Of a DNA stretch of 64,000 nucleotides, positions 33,314 through 42,818 are shown in pieces (the stretch's first letter is position 1; the number at the start of each line of letters is the position of its first letter). The notes under the pieces are model-generated. The model did not search any database. It was given only the letters and a program-made list of their open reading frames with translations, and was not told where the DNA came from. This stretch comes from an uncultured Sulfitobacter sp. (GTDB lineage Bacteria; Pseudomonadota; Alphaproteobacteria; Rhodobacterales; Rhodobacteraceae), in NCBI RefSeq assembly GCF_947497275.1, contig NZ_CANMFS010000008.1, forward strand, positions 1 through 64,000, read 5' to 3'. A program made the translations under genes and the position numbers.

Positions 33314-34519
33314 TCAATCCTCCCTCTGCATCAGGGCGCGACCGCGCCGCACCACGAAATCAAGCCCGTCCAAAAGCCTGTCGGCTCCCGCCTCGGACGG
33401 TTTTCCCTGTGTCGGCAATCCCCGGATCGCCCTGATCATCGCCTCGGGCGTCATGCCGTCGCGGCTTTCATCGAGCATCTGAACAAGACCCAGTTCCTCC
33501 GCGCGGCTGGCGCGGATCCACTGTTCGAGACGCGGTGTGGTGCGGGGCACGATCACCGCGCGGCGGTCAAAGCTGAGGACTTCGCAAAACGTGTTGTAAC
33601 CGCCCATGCAGATTACCCCTTGCGCGCCTGCGAACAAGGCCTCGATCCGGCTGTCGAAGCCGCTGGCCGTCACCCGCCCGTCCAGCCGTGCAACCCGCGC
33701 ATCCAGCGCGTCGCGCGTTTCACCAGAAAGAAACGGACCATAGACCAGCATCGCGTTCGGTTCCAGCGTCGGATCGGCTTCGTAGGCGGCCAGTACCAGT
33801 GACACCATCGCGGCCCCGTCGCCACCGCCGCCCGGTGTGATGAGGATATAGGGCGCCTCGGGCACTTCTGCATTGTCTGTCACCTGACGGCGCAGATAGC
33901 CGGTATAGTGGATGCGGGCGCGTGTGGCATCGCTGAGCGGAAGGCCACGGGTGGGATCATAGAAATCCTCCGAGCCATAGACCCAGAATTCGTCGTAATA
34001 GGCTTCGGCCGCGTGAACCGCACCCTTGCGCGCCCACTCGGCGGCAAGAACCTCCGGCGCGTCCAGCACGTCGCGCAGACCCAGCACGATCCGGCACTCG
34101 CCGCGCGATTGAAGCCATTCGAGCGTCGGCAGCAACTCTCCGCGGAAACCGGTCGGCTCCTTGTCGACGATAAGCAGATCGGGGCTGTACTGCTCCACCG
34201 CTGTCTGGATCAGGCCCGCGCGCAAATTCGTGGTCGCGTCGATGTCGAGGCCAAGCGTCTGGCTGATGTAGGAACCGTCAGGCAGCTTTGTCACCCCCGG
34301 CAGCCGGATATGATCGACGCGTTCTGGAAACGTGAACCGTCCCGCGACAGGCGAGCCGGTGAGGATGATGGCAGATGCGCGGTCGTCACCCTGCGTCAGC
34401 GCCGAGGCCAGCGCGCGCGATCGGCGCAAGTGGCCAAGACCGAAAGTATCGTGGCTGTACAGCATGACACGGCGGCCGGGTACACGCTCTGCGGCATTGT
34501 GAATCGCCTCTTGCGGCAT
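33314..34519 (-). CDS. GT-B glycosyltransferase (MurG/GT28-like)
   Basis: 401 residues. The acceptor loop YSHDTFGLGHLRRSRALASAL and a C-terminal donor motif (GVICMGGYNTFCEVLSFDRRA, VIVPRTTPRLEQWIRASR) match the group of MurG-like proteins often annotated glycosyltransferase family protein. It also has ILITPGGGGDGAAM between the domains. It is the second gene of the operon, 30 bases after the nucleotide-sugar dehydrogenase, which probably supplies its uronic-acid-type donor (inferred). It resembles the GT at 29290 in layout. Confidence 0.87.
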   Translation of the reverse strand: MPQEAIHNAAERVPGRRVMLYSHDTFGLGHLRRSRALASALTQGDDRASAIILTGSPVAGRFTFPERVDHIRLPGVTKLPDGSYISQTLGLDIDATTNLRAGLIQTAVEQYSPDLLIVDKEPTGFRGELLPTLEWLQSRGECRIVLGLRDVLDAPEVLAAEWARKGAVHAAEAYYDEFWVYGSEDFYDPTRGLPLSDATRARIHYTGYLRRQVTDNAEVPEAPYILITPGGGGDGAAMVSLVLAAYEADPTLEPNAMLVYGPFLSGETRDALDARVARLDGRVTASGFDSRIEALFAGAQGVICMGGYNTFCEVLSFDRRAVIVPRTTPRLEQWIRASRAEELGLVQMLDESRDGMTPEAMIRAIRGLPTQGKPSEAGADRLLDGLDFVVRRGRALMQRED

Positions 34520-34549
34520 GGCTGCCCCCTTTTTCCGTCTGTTGGCGGC

Positions 34550-35830
34550 TCAAAGCCTCAGGTCACTGCCTGATTTGCCAAAAATTCCCTTGATGTCGTA
34601 AACCAGCGCAACTTGCTTGCCGTAGGCCCGGATGGCGTCTGCACCCAACTCGATAAATTCGCGGTGCCCGACCGCCACGATGATTGCGTCGTACTGGCCG
34701 TTTTGCGGACTGGCAACCGCGCTGACCCCGTGTACGGTGCTCAGTGTTTCGGTGCCGACCCACGGATCATGTACATCGGCGCGCACGCCGTATTCGTCCA
34801 GTTCTGCCACGATATCGGCGACACGGGTGTTGCGGGTATCGGCGCAGTTTTCCTTGAACGTGTAGCCCAAAATCAGAACGCGCGCCGCGCGCACGCCAAT
34901 ATCGCGCTTGAGCATCGTCTTGATCAGGGTTTGCGCCACATGCGCGCCCATGTGGTCGTTGATCCGCCGCCCCGCGAGTATCACTTCGGGGTGATAGCCA
35001 AGCTGCTCGGCGCGGTAGGTGAGATAATAGGGATCGACACCGATGCAATGCCCGCCCACCAGACCGGGGCGGAAGGGCAGGAAATTCCATTTGGTGCCGG
35101 CGGCCTCCAGCACCTCCAGCGTGTCTAGTCCGAGGCGCGCGAAGATCAGCGCAAACTCGTTGACCAGCGCGATGTTGAGATCGCGTTGCGTGTTTTCGAT
35201 TACTTTGGCGGCCTCGGCAGTGGCGATTGAAGACGCGCGGTGCAGACCGGCTTTCACGACCGGCGTATAGATCGCCTCGACCCGTGCGAGGGTATCGTCG
35301 TCCTGCGCCGCGATGATCTTGATCACGTTTTCCATCGAATGCTCGGCATCGCCGGGGTTCACCCGTTCGGGGGAATAGGCCAGCTTGATCTGCCGTCCCG
35401 GTTCAAGACCGCTACCCGCTGCAAGGGCAGGGCCGCACACGTCCTCGGTTACGCCGGGGTAGACCGTGCTTTCCAACACCACCAAGGCACCGTCCGTCAG
35501 ATGCGGCGCGATGCTGGCACATGCGCCCAGCACGGGCCCCAGATCGGGGGTCTTGGCGTCGGTGATCGGGGTCGGGACCGCGATGATGAACGCGGTCCTG
35601 CCTGCCAGATCGGCGGCGTCGTGGGAAAACCGGGCCGTCGTTGCCGCGACCTTTTCATCTGTGATCTCACCGTTCGGATCGTGCCCTGCGCGCAGCGCGT
35701 CGATCACGGGCGCGTGGATGTCAAAGCCCAGCACGTCGAACCCCGCGCGCGCCAGCGCAAGCGTCAGGGGGAGACCGACATACCCAAGTCCCAAAACGGC
35801 AATCCGATCTTGTGCTGTCTGGGATGGCAT
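34550..35830 (-). CDS. UDP-N-acetylhexosamine-type nucleotide-sugar dehydrogenase
   Basis: 426 residues. The NAD-binding start is IAVLGLGYVGLPLTLALARAG (glycines 14, 16, 19), the middle has SPERVNPGD and TEAAKVIENTQRDLNIALVNE-type motifs, and the catalytic cysteine is Cys262 in GGHCIGVDPYYLTYRA. This pattern fits the TviB/WbpO group that oxidises UDP-GlcNAc or UDP-GalNAc to the uronic acid in two NAD-dependent steps, more than UDP-glucose dehydrogenase. It is the first gene of the seven-gene operon, divergent from the MscS channel across 230 bases that must hold both promoters. The exact substrate is uncertain. Confidence 0.92.
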   Translation of the reverse strand: MPSQTAQDRIAVLGLGYVGLPLTLALARAGFDVLGFDIHAPVIDALRAGHDPNGEITDEKVAATTARFSHDAADLAGRTAFIIAVPTPITDAKTPDLGPVLGACASIAPHLTDGALVVLESTVYPGVTEDVCGPALAAGSGLEPGRQIKLAYSPERVNPGDAEHSMENVIKIIAAQDDDTLARVEAIYTPVVKAGLHRASSIATAEAAKVIENTQRDLNIALVNEFALIFARLGLDTLEVLEAAGTKWNFLPFRPGLVGGHCIGVDPYYLTYRAEQLGYHPEVILAGRRINDHMGAHVAQTLIKTMLKRDIGVRAARVLILGYTFKENCADTRNTRVADIVAELDEYGVRADVHDPWVGTETLSTVHGVSAVASPQNGQYDAIIVAVGHREFIELGADAIRAYGKQVALVYDIKGIFGKSGSDLRL

Positions 35831-36060
35831 CGGCGAGTCCTCGAAGTGAAAATGCGACAGGCACGTCCCGGAGGCGGCTCGCGCATCGCTATGGCATGAA
35901 ATGCGACCCGGTGTAAAATATCAACAAACACATGACACGCGGCGCTCTACTTCGTGACAGGTGGGGGCGGACCTCGGAATTGCAATGCCGCAGCCGAGTG
36001 ACTAGCGTCACATCAGGGTGATCGCCACTCTTTGATCGGGCAGGAAAAGGATTTCTATCC

Positions 36061-38565
36061 ATGCTAAACCGCACGGTCGCCGCATTCATTTTCGTTGTTT
36101 TCTCCGTACTCATATCGGCCGGACAGACGGACGCACAGGGTCTGGGCAGCCTGTTTCCTGGATCGCAGGTGGACCAGACGACCGGCACCCCCCTCGCACA
36201 GGCCCTGAGTCAGGCCGCCGGGGAGGGGAACGCCGTCGTCGTGCTCGATGCTGACGGCAATATCGTCGCACAGGTTGCGGCGCGCGACACCGGCCCCGTG
36301 CCGGCGCAGGTGGACCAGCATTCGGCACTGATGAATGCACAGGCCACTGCGGATGCGCTGCGCGACGCGTTGTTGGCGCGGCTGGCGCAACTGCCAGCGG
36401 CCATCAACGAGGTGCTTTATATCCTGCGCGCGGCGTCTCCCGATGGCACCATCATGCTTTTCGTCAAGACGCTGGTCCTGAGCCTCGCGCTGTTCGGAAT
36501 CGGTGTGGTGGTGGAGCGGGAGGTGTTCGCGAAAAGGTTTGCACGCCGTTTCGTTGTGGCACGGGCGCAGAAAGACCCCAAAGGATACGCGGAAAAGATG
36601 CCGTTTCTGGTGTTTCGTTTCTGTACCGGGGTCGCGGGCATTCTGGTGTCGATGGCCGTGGCCTATGTGATCGGCGCGCTGCTGTTTCCGCCGCTCGACG
36701 ATACGGCGATGCAATTCACCGTCACCCTGATCAACGTCGGATACTTTGTCTGCCGTCTGGTGGCGGGGCTGTGGCGGATGATCCTGTCGCCGTTCCTGTC
36801 GCAATACCGCATTCCGATCTTCTCCGACCGTGATGCAAAGCGTCTGCACCGCTGGCTTTGGGTGATGGCCAGCTTTGACGCCTGCGCGATCCTGTTCGGA
36901 ATATGGCTGAGCGAGTTGGGGTTGAACTACGACATCTACGCGCTGGTGACGGGGCTTTTGTCGGCGGCGGTCGTGCTGCTCAACATCCTTCTGGTACTGG
37001 TCAACCGGCGCGCGGTTTCCAATGCTTTGCGGCACGGAAAACCTATGGCCGACTGCAGCGCGCTCTCCCGGTTTCTCAGCCGCGTTTGGGCGCCTGCTGT
37101 CATTGTCTACGTCATCTTCGCGTGGTTCGAGCTGACCTACGACCTGATCCTTGAAATTCCCAGCTCGATCCCGCTGATCGCGGGCGGCTACGGCGTCCTG
37201 ATGTCGATCATCATCGTCTACGGCGCGATCAACTATCTGATCGAACGCAGTTTCGCCCGCGCCCGCGCGATCCGTCTACTGCGGGCGCGGCAGGCCGAAG
37301 AGGAAAGGGCCGGGCACGCCCACAGTCGCGCCCGCGCGCAGGCCGCGCAGGTGTTGCGACAAGACGGCACAGACCCCGGCGCGGATGCGCAAGAGGCGGG
37401 GCCCAACCGCGCGACTGCTTTGGATGCCGCGCCCGACACCGCCAATTCGACAGCAGCCGAGCAGGTGATTGCGATGCCTGAGCGCGACTTGCCGGCGCCC
37501 GCGCTTAACAGCTTCGAGGCGCTGGCGCGACGGGTGGCCGGTATTCTCGCGTTCGTCGCGGGGACCTATGCGTTCTTCTACATCTGGGACAATGACAGCA
37601 CCGAAATGGTCGAAACCGCCGCCGACCGTCTGCTTGACGTGATGGCGGTGATTTTCATCGGCTACATCGTCTATCACGCCTTCCGCATCTGGATCGACAC
37701 CAAGATCGCCGAAGAAGCGGGCGACGAACCGGAGGACGAGGAAGAGTTCGGCGGCGAGGGCGGTGGCGCGTCCTCGGTATCGCGGCTGGCGACACTTCTG
37801 CCGCTGTTTCGCAACTTCGTGCTGATACTGGTGATCGTGACCGTCGGCCTGATCGTGTTGATGGAGTTCGGGATCAATGTGGGTCCGCTGTTTGCAGGCG
37901 CGGGCATCGTCGGAGTGGCTGTCGGCTTCGGCTCCCAGGCGCTGGTGCGCGACATCTTTGCCGGTGCTTTCTTTCTCTTCGACGACGCGTTCCGCAAGGG
38001 AGAGTATCTGGACGTGGGCGGTGTCAAAGGCACGGTCGAGAAGATCTCGGTGCGCTCTTTCCAGCTGCGCCACCATCTGGGCGCGCTGCACACCATTCCT
38101 TTCGGAGAGCTACAGGTGATGACCAACTACAGCCGCGATTGGGTCATCATGAAGCTGCCCCTGCGCGTGACCTACGACACCGATGTGGAAAAGGTCCGCA
38201 AGCTGATCAAGAAGCTCGGCATCGCGCTGCTGGACGACCCGGTGATCGGCGAGAATTTCATCCAGCCGCTCAAATCGCAAGGCGTGATCGAAATGCAGGA
38301 CAGTGCGATGATCATCCGGGTAAAGTTCATGACCAAACCGGGCGACCAATGGCTGGTGCGCAAACGCGTCTACGAGGAGATCCGCGCGTTGTTCGAGCGG
38401 GAGGGGATCAAGTTCGCGCATCGCGAGGTGACCGTGCGGCTGGCGGATGGCCCGGTCGGGCATCTTTCCGAAGACCAGAAGCGCGAGATCGCCGCCGCCG
38501 CCCATGCATCGCTTGACCAGGACGAAGACGGCGCGGCCACCGCCGACACAACCGACGACCGCTGA
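36061..38565 (+). CDS. Large MscS-type mechanosensitive channel
   Basis: 834 residues, far longer than E. coli MscS (286). A signal peptide (about 1-25) and periplasmic segment are followed by about ten membrane segments; an Arg/Ala-rich cytoplasmic stretch (about 400-470) interrupts them. The MscS core at about 600-780 has the pore helix GPLFAGAGIVGVAVGFGSQALV, then IFAGAFFLFDDAFRKGEYLD and KGTVEKISVRSFQLRHHLG. It opens on membrane tension and releases solutes in hypo-osmotic shock. AGGAAAAGG lies 12 bases before the ATG. The convergent pseudogene ends five bases after it. Confidence 0.93.
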   Translation: MLNRTVAAFIFVVFSVLISAGQTDAQGLGSLFPGSQVDQTTGTPLAQALSQAAGEGNAVVVLDADGNIVAQVAARDTGPVPAQVDQHSALMNAQATADALRDALLARLAQLPAAINEVLYILRAASPDGTIMLFVKTLVLSLALFGIGVVVEREVFAKRFARRFVVARAQKDPKGYAEKMPFLVFRFCTGVAGILVSMAVAYVIGALLFPPLDDTAMQFTVTLINVGYFVCRLVAGLWRMILSPFLSQYRIPIFSDRDAKRLHRWLWVMASFDACAILFGIWLSELGLNYDIYALVTGLLSAAVVLLNILLVLVNRRAVSNALRHGKPMADCSALSRFLSRVWAPAVIVYVIFAWFELTYDLILEIPSSIPLIAGGYGVLMSIIIVYGAINYLIERSFARARAIRLLRARQAEEERAGHAHSRARAQAAQVLRQDGTDPGADAQEAGPNRATALDAAPDTANSTAAEQVIAMPERDLPAPALNSFEALARRVAGILAFVAGTYAFFYIWDNDSTEMVETAADRLLDVMAVIFIGYIVYHAFRIWIDTKIAEEAGDEPEDEEEFGGEGGGASSVSRLATLLPLFRNFVLILVIVTVGLIVLMEFGINVGPLFAGAGIVGVAVGFGSQALVRDIFAGAFFLFDDAFRKGEYLDVGGVKGTVEKISVRSFQLRHHLGALHTIPFGELQVMTNYSRDWVIMKLPLRVTYDTDVEKVRKLIKKLGIALLDDPVIGENFIQPLKSQGVIEMQDSAMIIRVKFMTKPGDQWLVRKRVYEEIRALFEREGIKFAHREVTVRLADGPVGHLSEDQKREIAAAAHASLDQDEDGAATADTTDDR

Positions 38566-38570
38566 CGCCT

Positions 38571-39657
38571 CTATTCGGCGGCGACCGGATGCCGCGTTTT
38601 GCGCAAACCGCCCAACCGCAACAGACCGGCGCGCAGCGGCCCGATCCTGCGCTCGAAGATCTGCGCAAAAGCCAGACCAGTCCCCAGCGCCCCGAAAAGC
38701 AGGAGCGCATCGCGGGCGATTGCCGTCTCCGGCAGGGCGGCATCCAGCAGATGCAGGGCAGGGTAATGCGTTACATAGATCGAGAAACTCGCCCCGGCCA
38801 TCCAGCGCACCCACAAGATGTCGCGTACGCTGTGCGCCGCAATCCGGGAAACCCCCAGCAGATGCATCGCCGTGAACACCCCGATCAGCGCGTTCCACAT
38901 AAATTCGTCCGAGAACGCCAGCACGCTGCGATAGGACGCAGGTTCCAATGATCCCTGCCAGTGCGGCAGGCACACCCGCCCACAGGCAAGCGGCGTATAA
39001 GACAGGGCCAGCCAGCGCCAGCGGCCAGCCCGAAGGCCCGGGCGCGGAAGGACGCGACACGCGATGCCACAGCCAGACGCCCATCAACCACGCGGGCATC
39101 AGCAAAAGGATTCGCGGCCCGGCCAGCAGTGCCACGCAAATCAACAGCACCCATTTGCGCGGTCCGCGCAGGAACACGGCGATCCCGAACAAAAGATAAT
39201 ACGCCGCCTCGTAGCTGAGCGACCACAGCGGCCCGTTGGAGCCAAGGCGCACGCGGCCCCAGATGTCCCACTCATTGCCGAACATCGTGCCGCGCAGCAG
39301 CATTTCCCAAAAGCCCAGCGGCTGATAGAACCCCGCCGGATAGGCGCTGGCATCCACCGCTATTCCGATACGGTCGAACACGCATGTCAGGATGATCGCC
39401 GGTATCAGCACCAGCCACAGGCGCGTCAGCCTGTTGAACCCATAGCGCCCCGCCGTGCCGTCCCGCCCCGCTGCATACGCGATCACGAACCCCGACACCA
39501 CGAAGAAGACGATGACAGCATCGCTGCCAATATTGAGTTCGCGCAGGATGGCATAGTCGCCCCGCGTAAAGCGTGGGTAGGCCAGATGCGACAGCACCAC
39601 AGCGAAGGTCGCGCCGACACGCAACACATCGAGCCAAAGCGAAAGCCCCCGGTTCAT
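38571..39657 (-). pseudogene. Acyltransferase family 3 (OafA-like), frameshifted
   Basis: From ATG 39657 (overlapping the stop of the sterol-desaturase gene, TTAATG) the frame encodes the membrane acyltransferase start (SLWLDVLRVGATFAVVLSHL, FFVVSGFVIAYAAGRD, GNGPLWSLSYEAAYYLLFG-like GPLWSLSYEAAYYLLFG). It turns to nonsense after about 38945, where a second frame continues with the missing C-terminal membrane helices (FMWNALIGVFTAMHLLG, WMAGASFSIYVTHYPALHLL) to 38571. One indel near 38930-38960 separates them. Such proteins O-acetylate surface sugars. The lesion could be real or a base-calling error. Confidence 0.75.
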
Positions 39658-40661
39658 TAAGCGGTCGGCGTGCTGTTGGCGGCGGCGTTCTGCGCGACGG
39701 CCGGGTCGCGCGATGTCCCTTTCCAAAGCGCCTCCCAGCTCTCGACGAAAGGATGCAACATCGCTGCGCGCAGTGTTGGGTGCGGCTGCTCGATCAACTG
39801 GCCGTTTGCGTCCGCCAGTCCAAAGGTGATGTCTTCATAGGTTTTCGGTACATAGAGGGTGCCGAACATCAGATCCCAAATCGCGAAGACTTCGCCGTAG
39901 TTCTTGTTGTAATGCTTCTTGTCCTTGGAATGGTGGATGTGATGCTGCGCGGGAGAGATGAACACATGCTCCAGCACCCGCCCGTAGCTCAGCCAGATAT
40001 GGCTGTGGCGCAGGTTTGAGCCAAGCATGTTGAAGGTGAAATAGGCTGCGTTTACGCTGCCGATGGTCATGACATCGACATGTCCGACAAACACATACAG
40101 CATTACCCCCTGCGCTGAACCGAGGATCAGCCCCCGGATCACGATGCCGATCACGATATACATCGGATGTTTACGCTGTACCGTAAGAGGCGTCATCACC
40201 TCGGCGGAATGGTGCACCGCATGGAAGGGCCACAGCAACTGTGTTTCGTGGTGGATGCGGTGCGTCCAGTATACACAGAAATCCAGTGTCAGAACGATGA
40301 TCAACGTGGCGAGGGCGCTCGTCGTCCAGGAGGTGCCGGCGGCAGCGCCTTGGGCGGGATCACCCGATAAAGCCGTGAGCACAAAATGGCTGACCGCAGG
40401 GGTCGCCGCAATCGCCGTGAAAGCACCGCCCATCGTCAGCAAAGTATTGAACGCGAAGATCTTTCCATCGACAAGGTTTGACTTGTGCAGATAGACGTCG
40501 CGCGGCAACAACCAGCTGACGAAGCTATTCGGCCTGCCCCGCGCACACCAGATGACGTAGGCCAGAACCACTGTTCCGGCGAGATACAAAAATGCGAGCC
40601 GCGAATTCCAGTTGAACAGAAAATCCATGAACTCGCGCAAGAAAAAAATCAGGTCCTGCAT
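39657..40661 (-). CDS. Sterol desaturase/fatty acid hydroxylase family protein
   Basis: 334 residues with several membrane helices and the di-iron histidine clusters of the family: HRIHHETQ, HAVHHSAE and HHIHHSK. It performs oxygen-dependent hydroxylation or desaturation of a lipid in the inner membrane; sterols are not expected here, so a hopanoid, carotenoid or fatty-acid substrate is likelier. ATG 40661 has GAGG seven bases upstream; the frame opens at 40853. Its stop overlaps the acyltransferase start, so the two were one operon. Confidence 0.9.
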   Translation of the reverse strand: MQDLIFFLREFMDFLFNWNSRLAFLYLAGTVVLAYVIWCARGRPNSFVSWLLPRDVYLHKSNLVDGKIFAFNTLLTMGGAFTAIAATPAVSHFVLTALSGDPAQGAAAGTSWTTSALATLIIVLTLDFCVYWTHRIHHETQLLWPFHAVHHSAEVMTPLTVQRKHPMYIVIGIVIRGLILGSAQGVMLYVFVGHVDVMTIGSVNAAYFTFNMLGSNLRHSHIWLSYGRVLEHVFISPAQHHIHHSKDKKHYNKNYGEVFAIWDLMFGTLYVPKTYEDITFGLADANGQLIEQPHPTLRAAMLHPFVESWEALWKGTSRDPAVAQNAAANSTPTA

Positions 40662-40812
40662 TATATCGCCTCGCAACATTTCCGTTCTCGATAGCGAAAT
40701 AATCTGGCCATAAAATGGCAACGCAGGGCCGCTTTGACGGCCCGGGCCGCCCTTGATCTGCGGCAAATCCGCGCTACGCTTCTGCCCGGACAACAGCAAA
40801 TACGGAGTGATC

Positions 40813-41613
40813 ATGACATCTTTCAAAACACCATCCAGACGCCAGTTTCTCATTACCGGAGCCGCTGTGACAGGCGCAGTGACGTTTCTGCCCTACGGCG
40901 CGCGCGCTGCAGCCCACGGCGGCGATACGTTCGAGACACCCGGCGGTAACATCACGATCCATCCCGTTCACCATGCGTCCTTTGTCGCCGAGACACCCGT
41001 CGGGGTGATCTACGTCGATCCGGTCGATGGCGCCGACAGCTACAGCGCGTTTGCCAAGCCGGATCTGGTTCTGATCACGCACGAGCACGGCGACCACTAC
41101 AATCAGGAAACGCTGGACGGAATCGTCGCCGAAGGCACGCAGATCATCGCAAATCCGGCGGTCTACGATATGCTGCCCGAAGCCATGCAGGCAAAAGCGT
41201 CCGCGGTCGAAAACGGCGGCACCGCCACATTCGAGGGTCTGTCGATCGAGGCGATCCCCGCCTACAACACCACCGAAGAGCGCAAGAACTTCCACCCGCA
41301 GGGGCGTGATAACGGCTACGTGCTCGGGTTTGATGGCTTCCGCATGTATATCTCCGGCGATACCGAGGACACGCCGGTAATGCGGGCATTGCAGAACATC
41401 GATCTGGCGTTCATCTCCATGAACCTGCCCTTTACGATGGACGCGAATGCCGCCGCATCCGCCGTGGCGGAATTCAAGCCGACCTATGTCTACCCCTACC
41501 ACTATCGGGGCCGTGACGGCGGCACGCAGGATCCCGAGGCGTTCGCCAAGATGGTGGGCACCGACACGGAAACCAAGATGGGCGATTGGTACGAAGAAGG
41601 CGAGTTGGGCTGA
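40813..41613 (+). CDS. Tat-exported MBL-fold metallo-hydrolase
   Basis: 266 residues. A twin-arginine signal (RRQFLITGAAVTG at 9-21, with cleavage after about residue 33) exports the folded protein. The metallo-beta-lactamase fold has THEHGDHYN at 89-96 (His90, His92, Asp94, His95) and the later ISGDTEDT and VYPYHYRG motifs, closest to UlaG/L-ascorbate-6-phosphate lactonase-like MBL proteins. GGAG lies before ATG 40813. It is divergent from the sterol-desaturase gene and convergent with the peptide importer, separated by a strong terminator. Substrate unknown. Confidence 0.88.
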   Translation: MTSFKTPSRRQFLITGAAVTGAVTFLPYGARAAAHGGDTFETPGGNITIHPVHHASFVAETPVGVIYVDPVDGADSYSAFAKPDLVLITHEHGDHYNQETLDGIVAEGTQIIANPAVYDMLPEAMQAKASAVENGGTATFEGLSIEAIPAYNTTEERKNFHPQGRDNGYVLGFDGFRMYISGDTEDTPVMRALQNIDLAFISMNLPFTMDANAAASAVAEFKPTYVYPYHYRGRDGGTQDPEAFAKMVGTDTETKMGDWYEEGELG

Positions 41614-41635
41614 CCGATCGCCGACGCCAAAGGCG

Positions 41636-41664
41636 AAAGGGCGCGGCGCACACCGCGCCCTTTT
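41636..41664. terminator. Bidirectional intrinsic terminator
   Basis: AAAGGGCGCGG, loop CGCACA, CCGCGCCCTTT, an 11-bp stem flanked by A and T runs on both sides. It serves the metallo-hydrolase gene on the plus strand and the ABC importer operon on the minus strand; the stop codon of the latter (41664-41666) overlaps the T run. Confidence 0.85.
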
Positions 41665-42818
41665 CACGTTCGGTAGGGGTCGAGCGACGCGCGCAGGCCG
41701 TCGCCGAGGAAATTGAAGGCCAGCACAACCACGATGATCGGCAGCATCGGTGTCGCCGTCCAGGGATAGATCTCGATGCTCGCGAGGTTCTGCGCATCGT
41801 TAAGCATCACGCCCCAGCTGACAGCGGGTGCGCGCAGCCCCAGCCCCAGAAAGCTCAGCGCCGTCTCGCCCAGGATCATGGCCGGGATCGACAGTGTTGC
41901 GGACGCAATCAGATGGCTCATGAAGTTGGGCAGCAGGTGCCGTCTGATCACCCGCCCGGGCCGTGCACCCATCATCTCTGCGGCGCGCACGAACTCTTCT
42001 TCGCGCAGGCTGAGGAATTTTGAGCGGACCGCCCGCGCAAGCCCCGGCCAGTCGAGGATGCCCAGTATGATCGAGATGACAAAGAACACAGCAACCGGTC
42101 CCCAATTCGACGGCACTGCCGCAGAGAGCGCCAGCCACAAGGGGAGCTCGGGTAGGGAGCGCAGAATTTCGATCGCGCGATTCACGATCCAATCGGTCCT
42201 GCCGCCGAAATACCCGGCCAGCGCGCCAAAGAAGATCCCCAAGGCAAAGCTGACCGTGATGCCGATCAGCCCCACGGTCAGCGACAGTTGCGCGCCGTAG
42301 AGGATACGGCTGAAGACATCGCGGCCCAATCGGTCGGATCCCCACAGAAACATCGTCGCCCCGTCGGGCGCACAAAACAGATGCGTATCCGACGGGATCA
42401 GGCCAATCAGGTTGTACTGTGCACCTTCGCAGAAAAACTCCAGCGGCATCGGGCTGGTTTCGTCCGTGTGATAGGTCCAGCGGTAGTTTTCCAGATCCGC
42501 TTGCGCCGTCGTCGGATAGACGAACGGGCCGATGAAATCTCCGGCGTGCCACAGGTTGATCCCCTGCGGCGGATGATAGAGGTAATCGGCGCTGCGCTCG
42601 TTGGCAGTGTAGGGCGAAACGAACCCTGCCACCGGCAAGATAAGATAGCACAAAAGCAGGAACACCCCCGAAATCAGCCCCAGCTTGTGCCGCCGGAACT
42701 TGCGCCACACCAGTACATAGGCCGGGGCGTCGAATTCGGCGCGCGCGATTTCGGACAGGTCCGCGTCATCGGTCCAGGGTGCCGTGTCGACAAATCTGTT
42801 GGACGGCTGGATCCCCAT
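41664..42818 (-). CDS. Peptide-type ABC transporter permease (YejE/DppC-like)
   Basis: 384 residues. An N-terminal OppC-type segment (YVLVWRKFRRHKLGLISGVFL) is followed by a long periplasmic insert (about 60-150), which is characteristic of the YejE group, then the permease core with LWGSDRLGRDVFSRILYGAQ and the EAA-type contact loop (EFVRAAEMMGARPGRVIRRHL). It forms the membrane channel with the product of 42818-43843. Its ATG overlaps the preceding stop. It is the last gene of the importer operon, ending in the terminator. Confidence 0.92.
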   Translation of the reverse strand: MGIQPSNRFVDTAPWTDDADLSEIARAEFDAPAYVLVWRKFRRHKLGLISGVFLLLCYLILPVAGFVSPYTANERSADYLYHPPQGINLWHAGDFIGPFVYPTTAQADLENYRWTYHTDETSPMPLEFFCEGAQYNLIGLIPSDTHLFCAPDGATMFLWGSDRLGRDVFSRILYGAQLSLTVGLIGITVSFALGIFFGALAGYFGGRTDWIVNRAIEILRSLPELPLWLALSAAVPSNWGPVAVFFVISIILGILDWPGLARAVRSKFLSLREEEFVRAAEMMGARPGRVIRRHLLPNFMSHLIASATLSIPAMILGETALSFLGLGLRAPAVSWGVMLNDAQNLASIEIYPWTATPMLPIIVVVLAFNFLGDGLRASLDPYRT

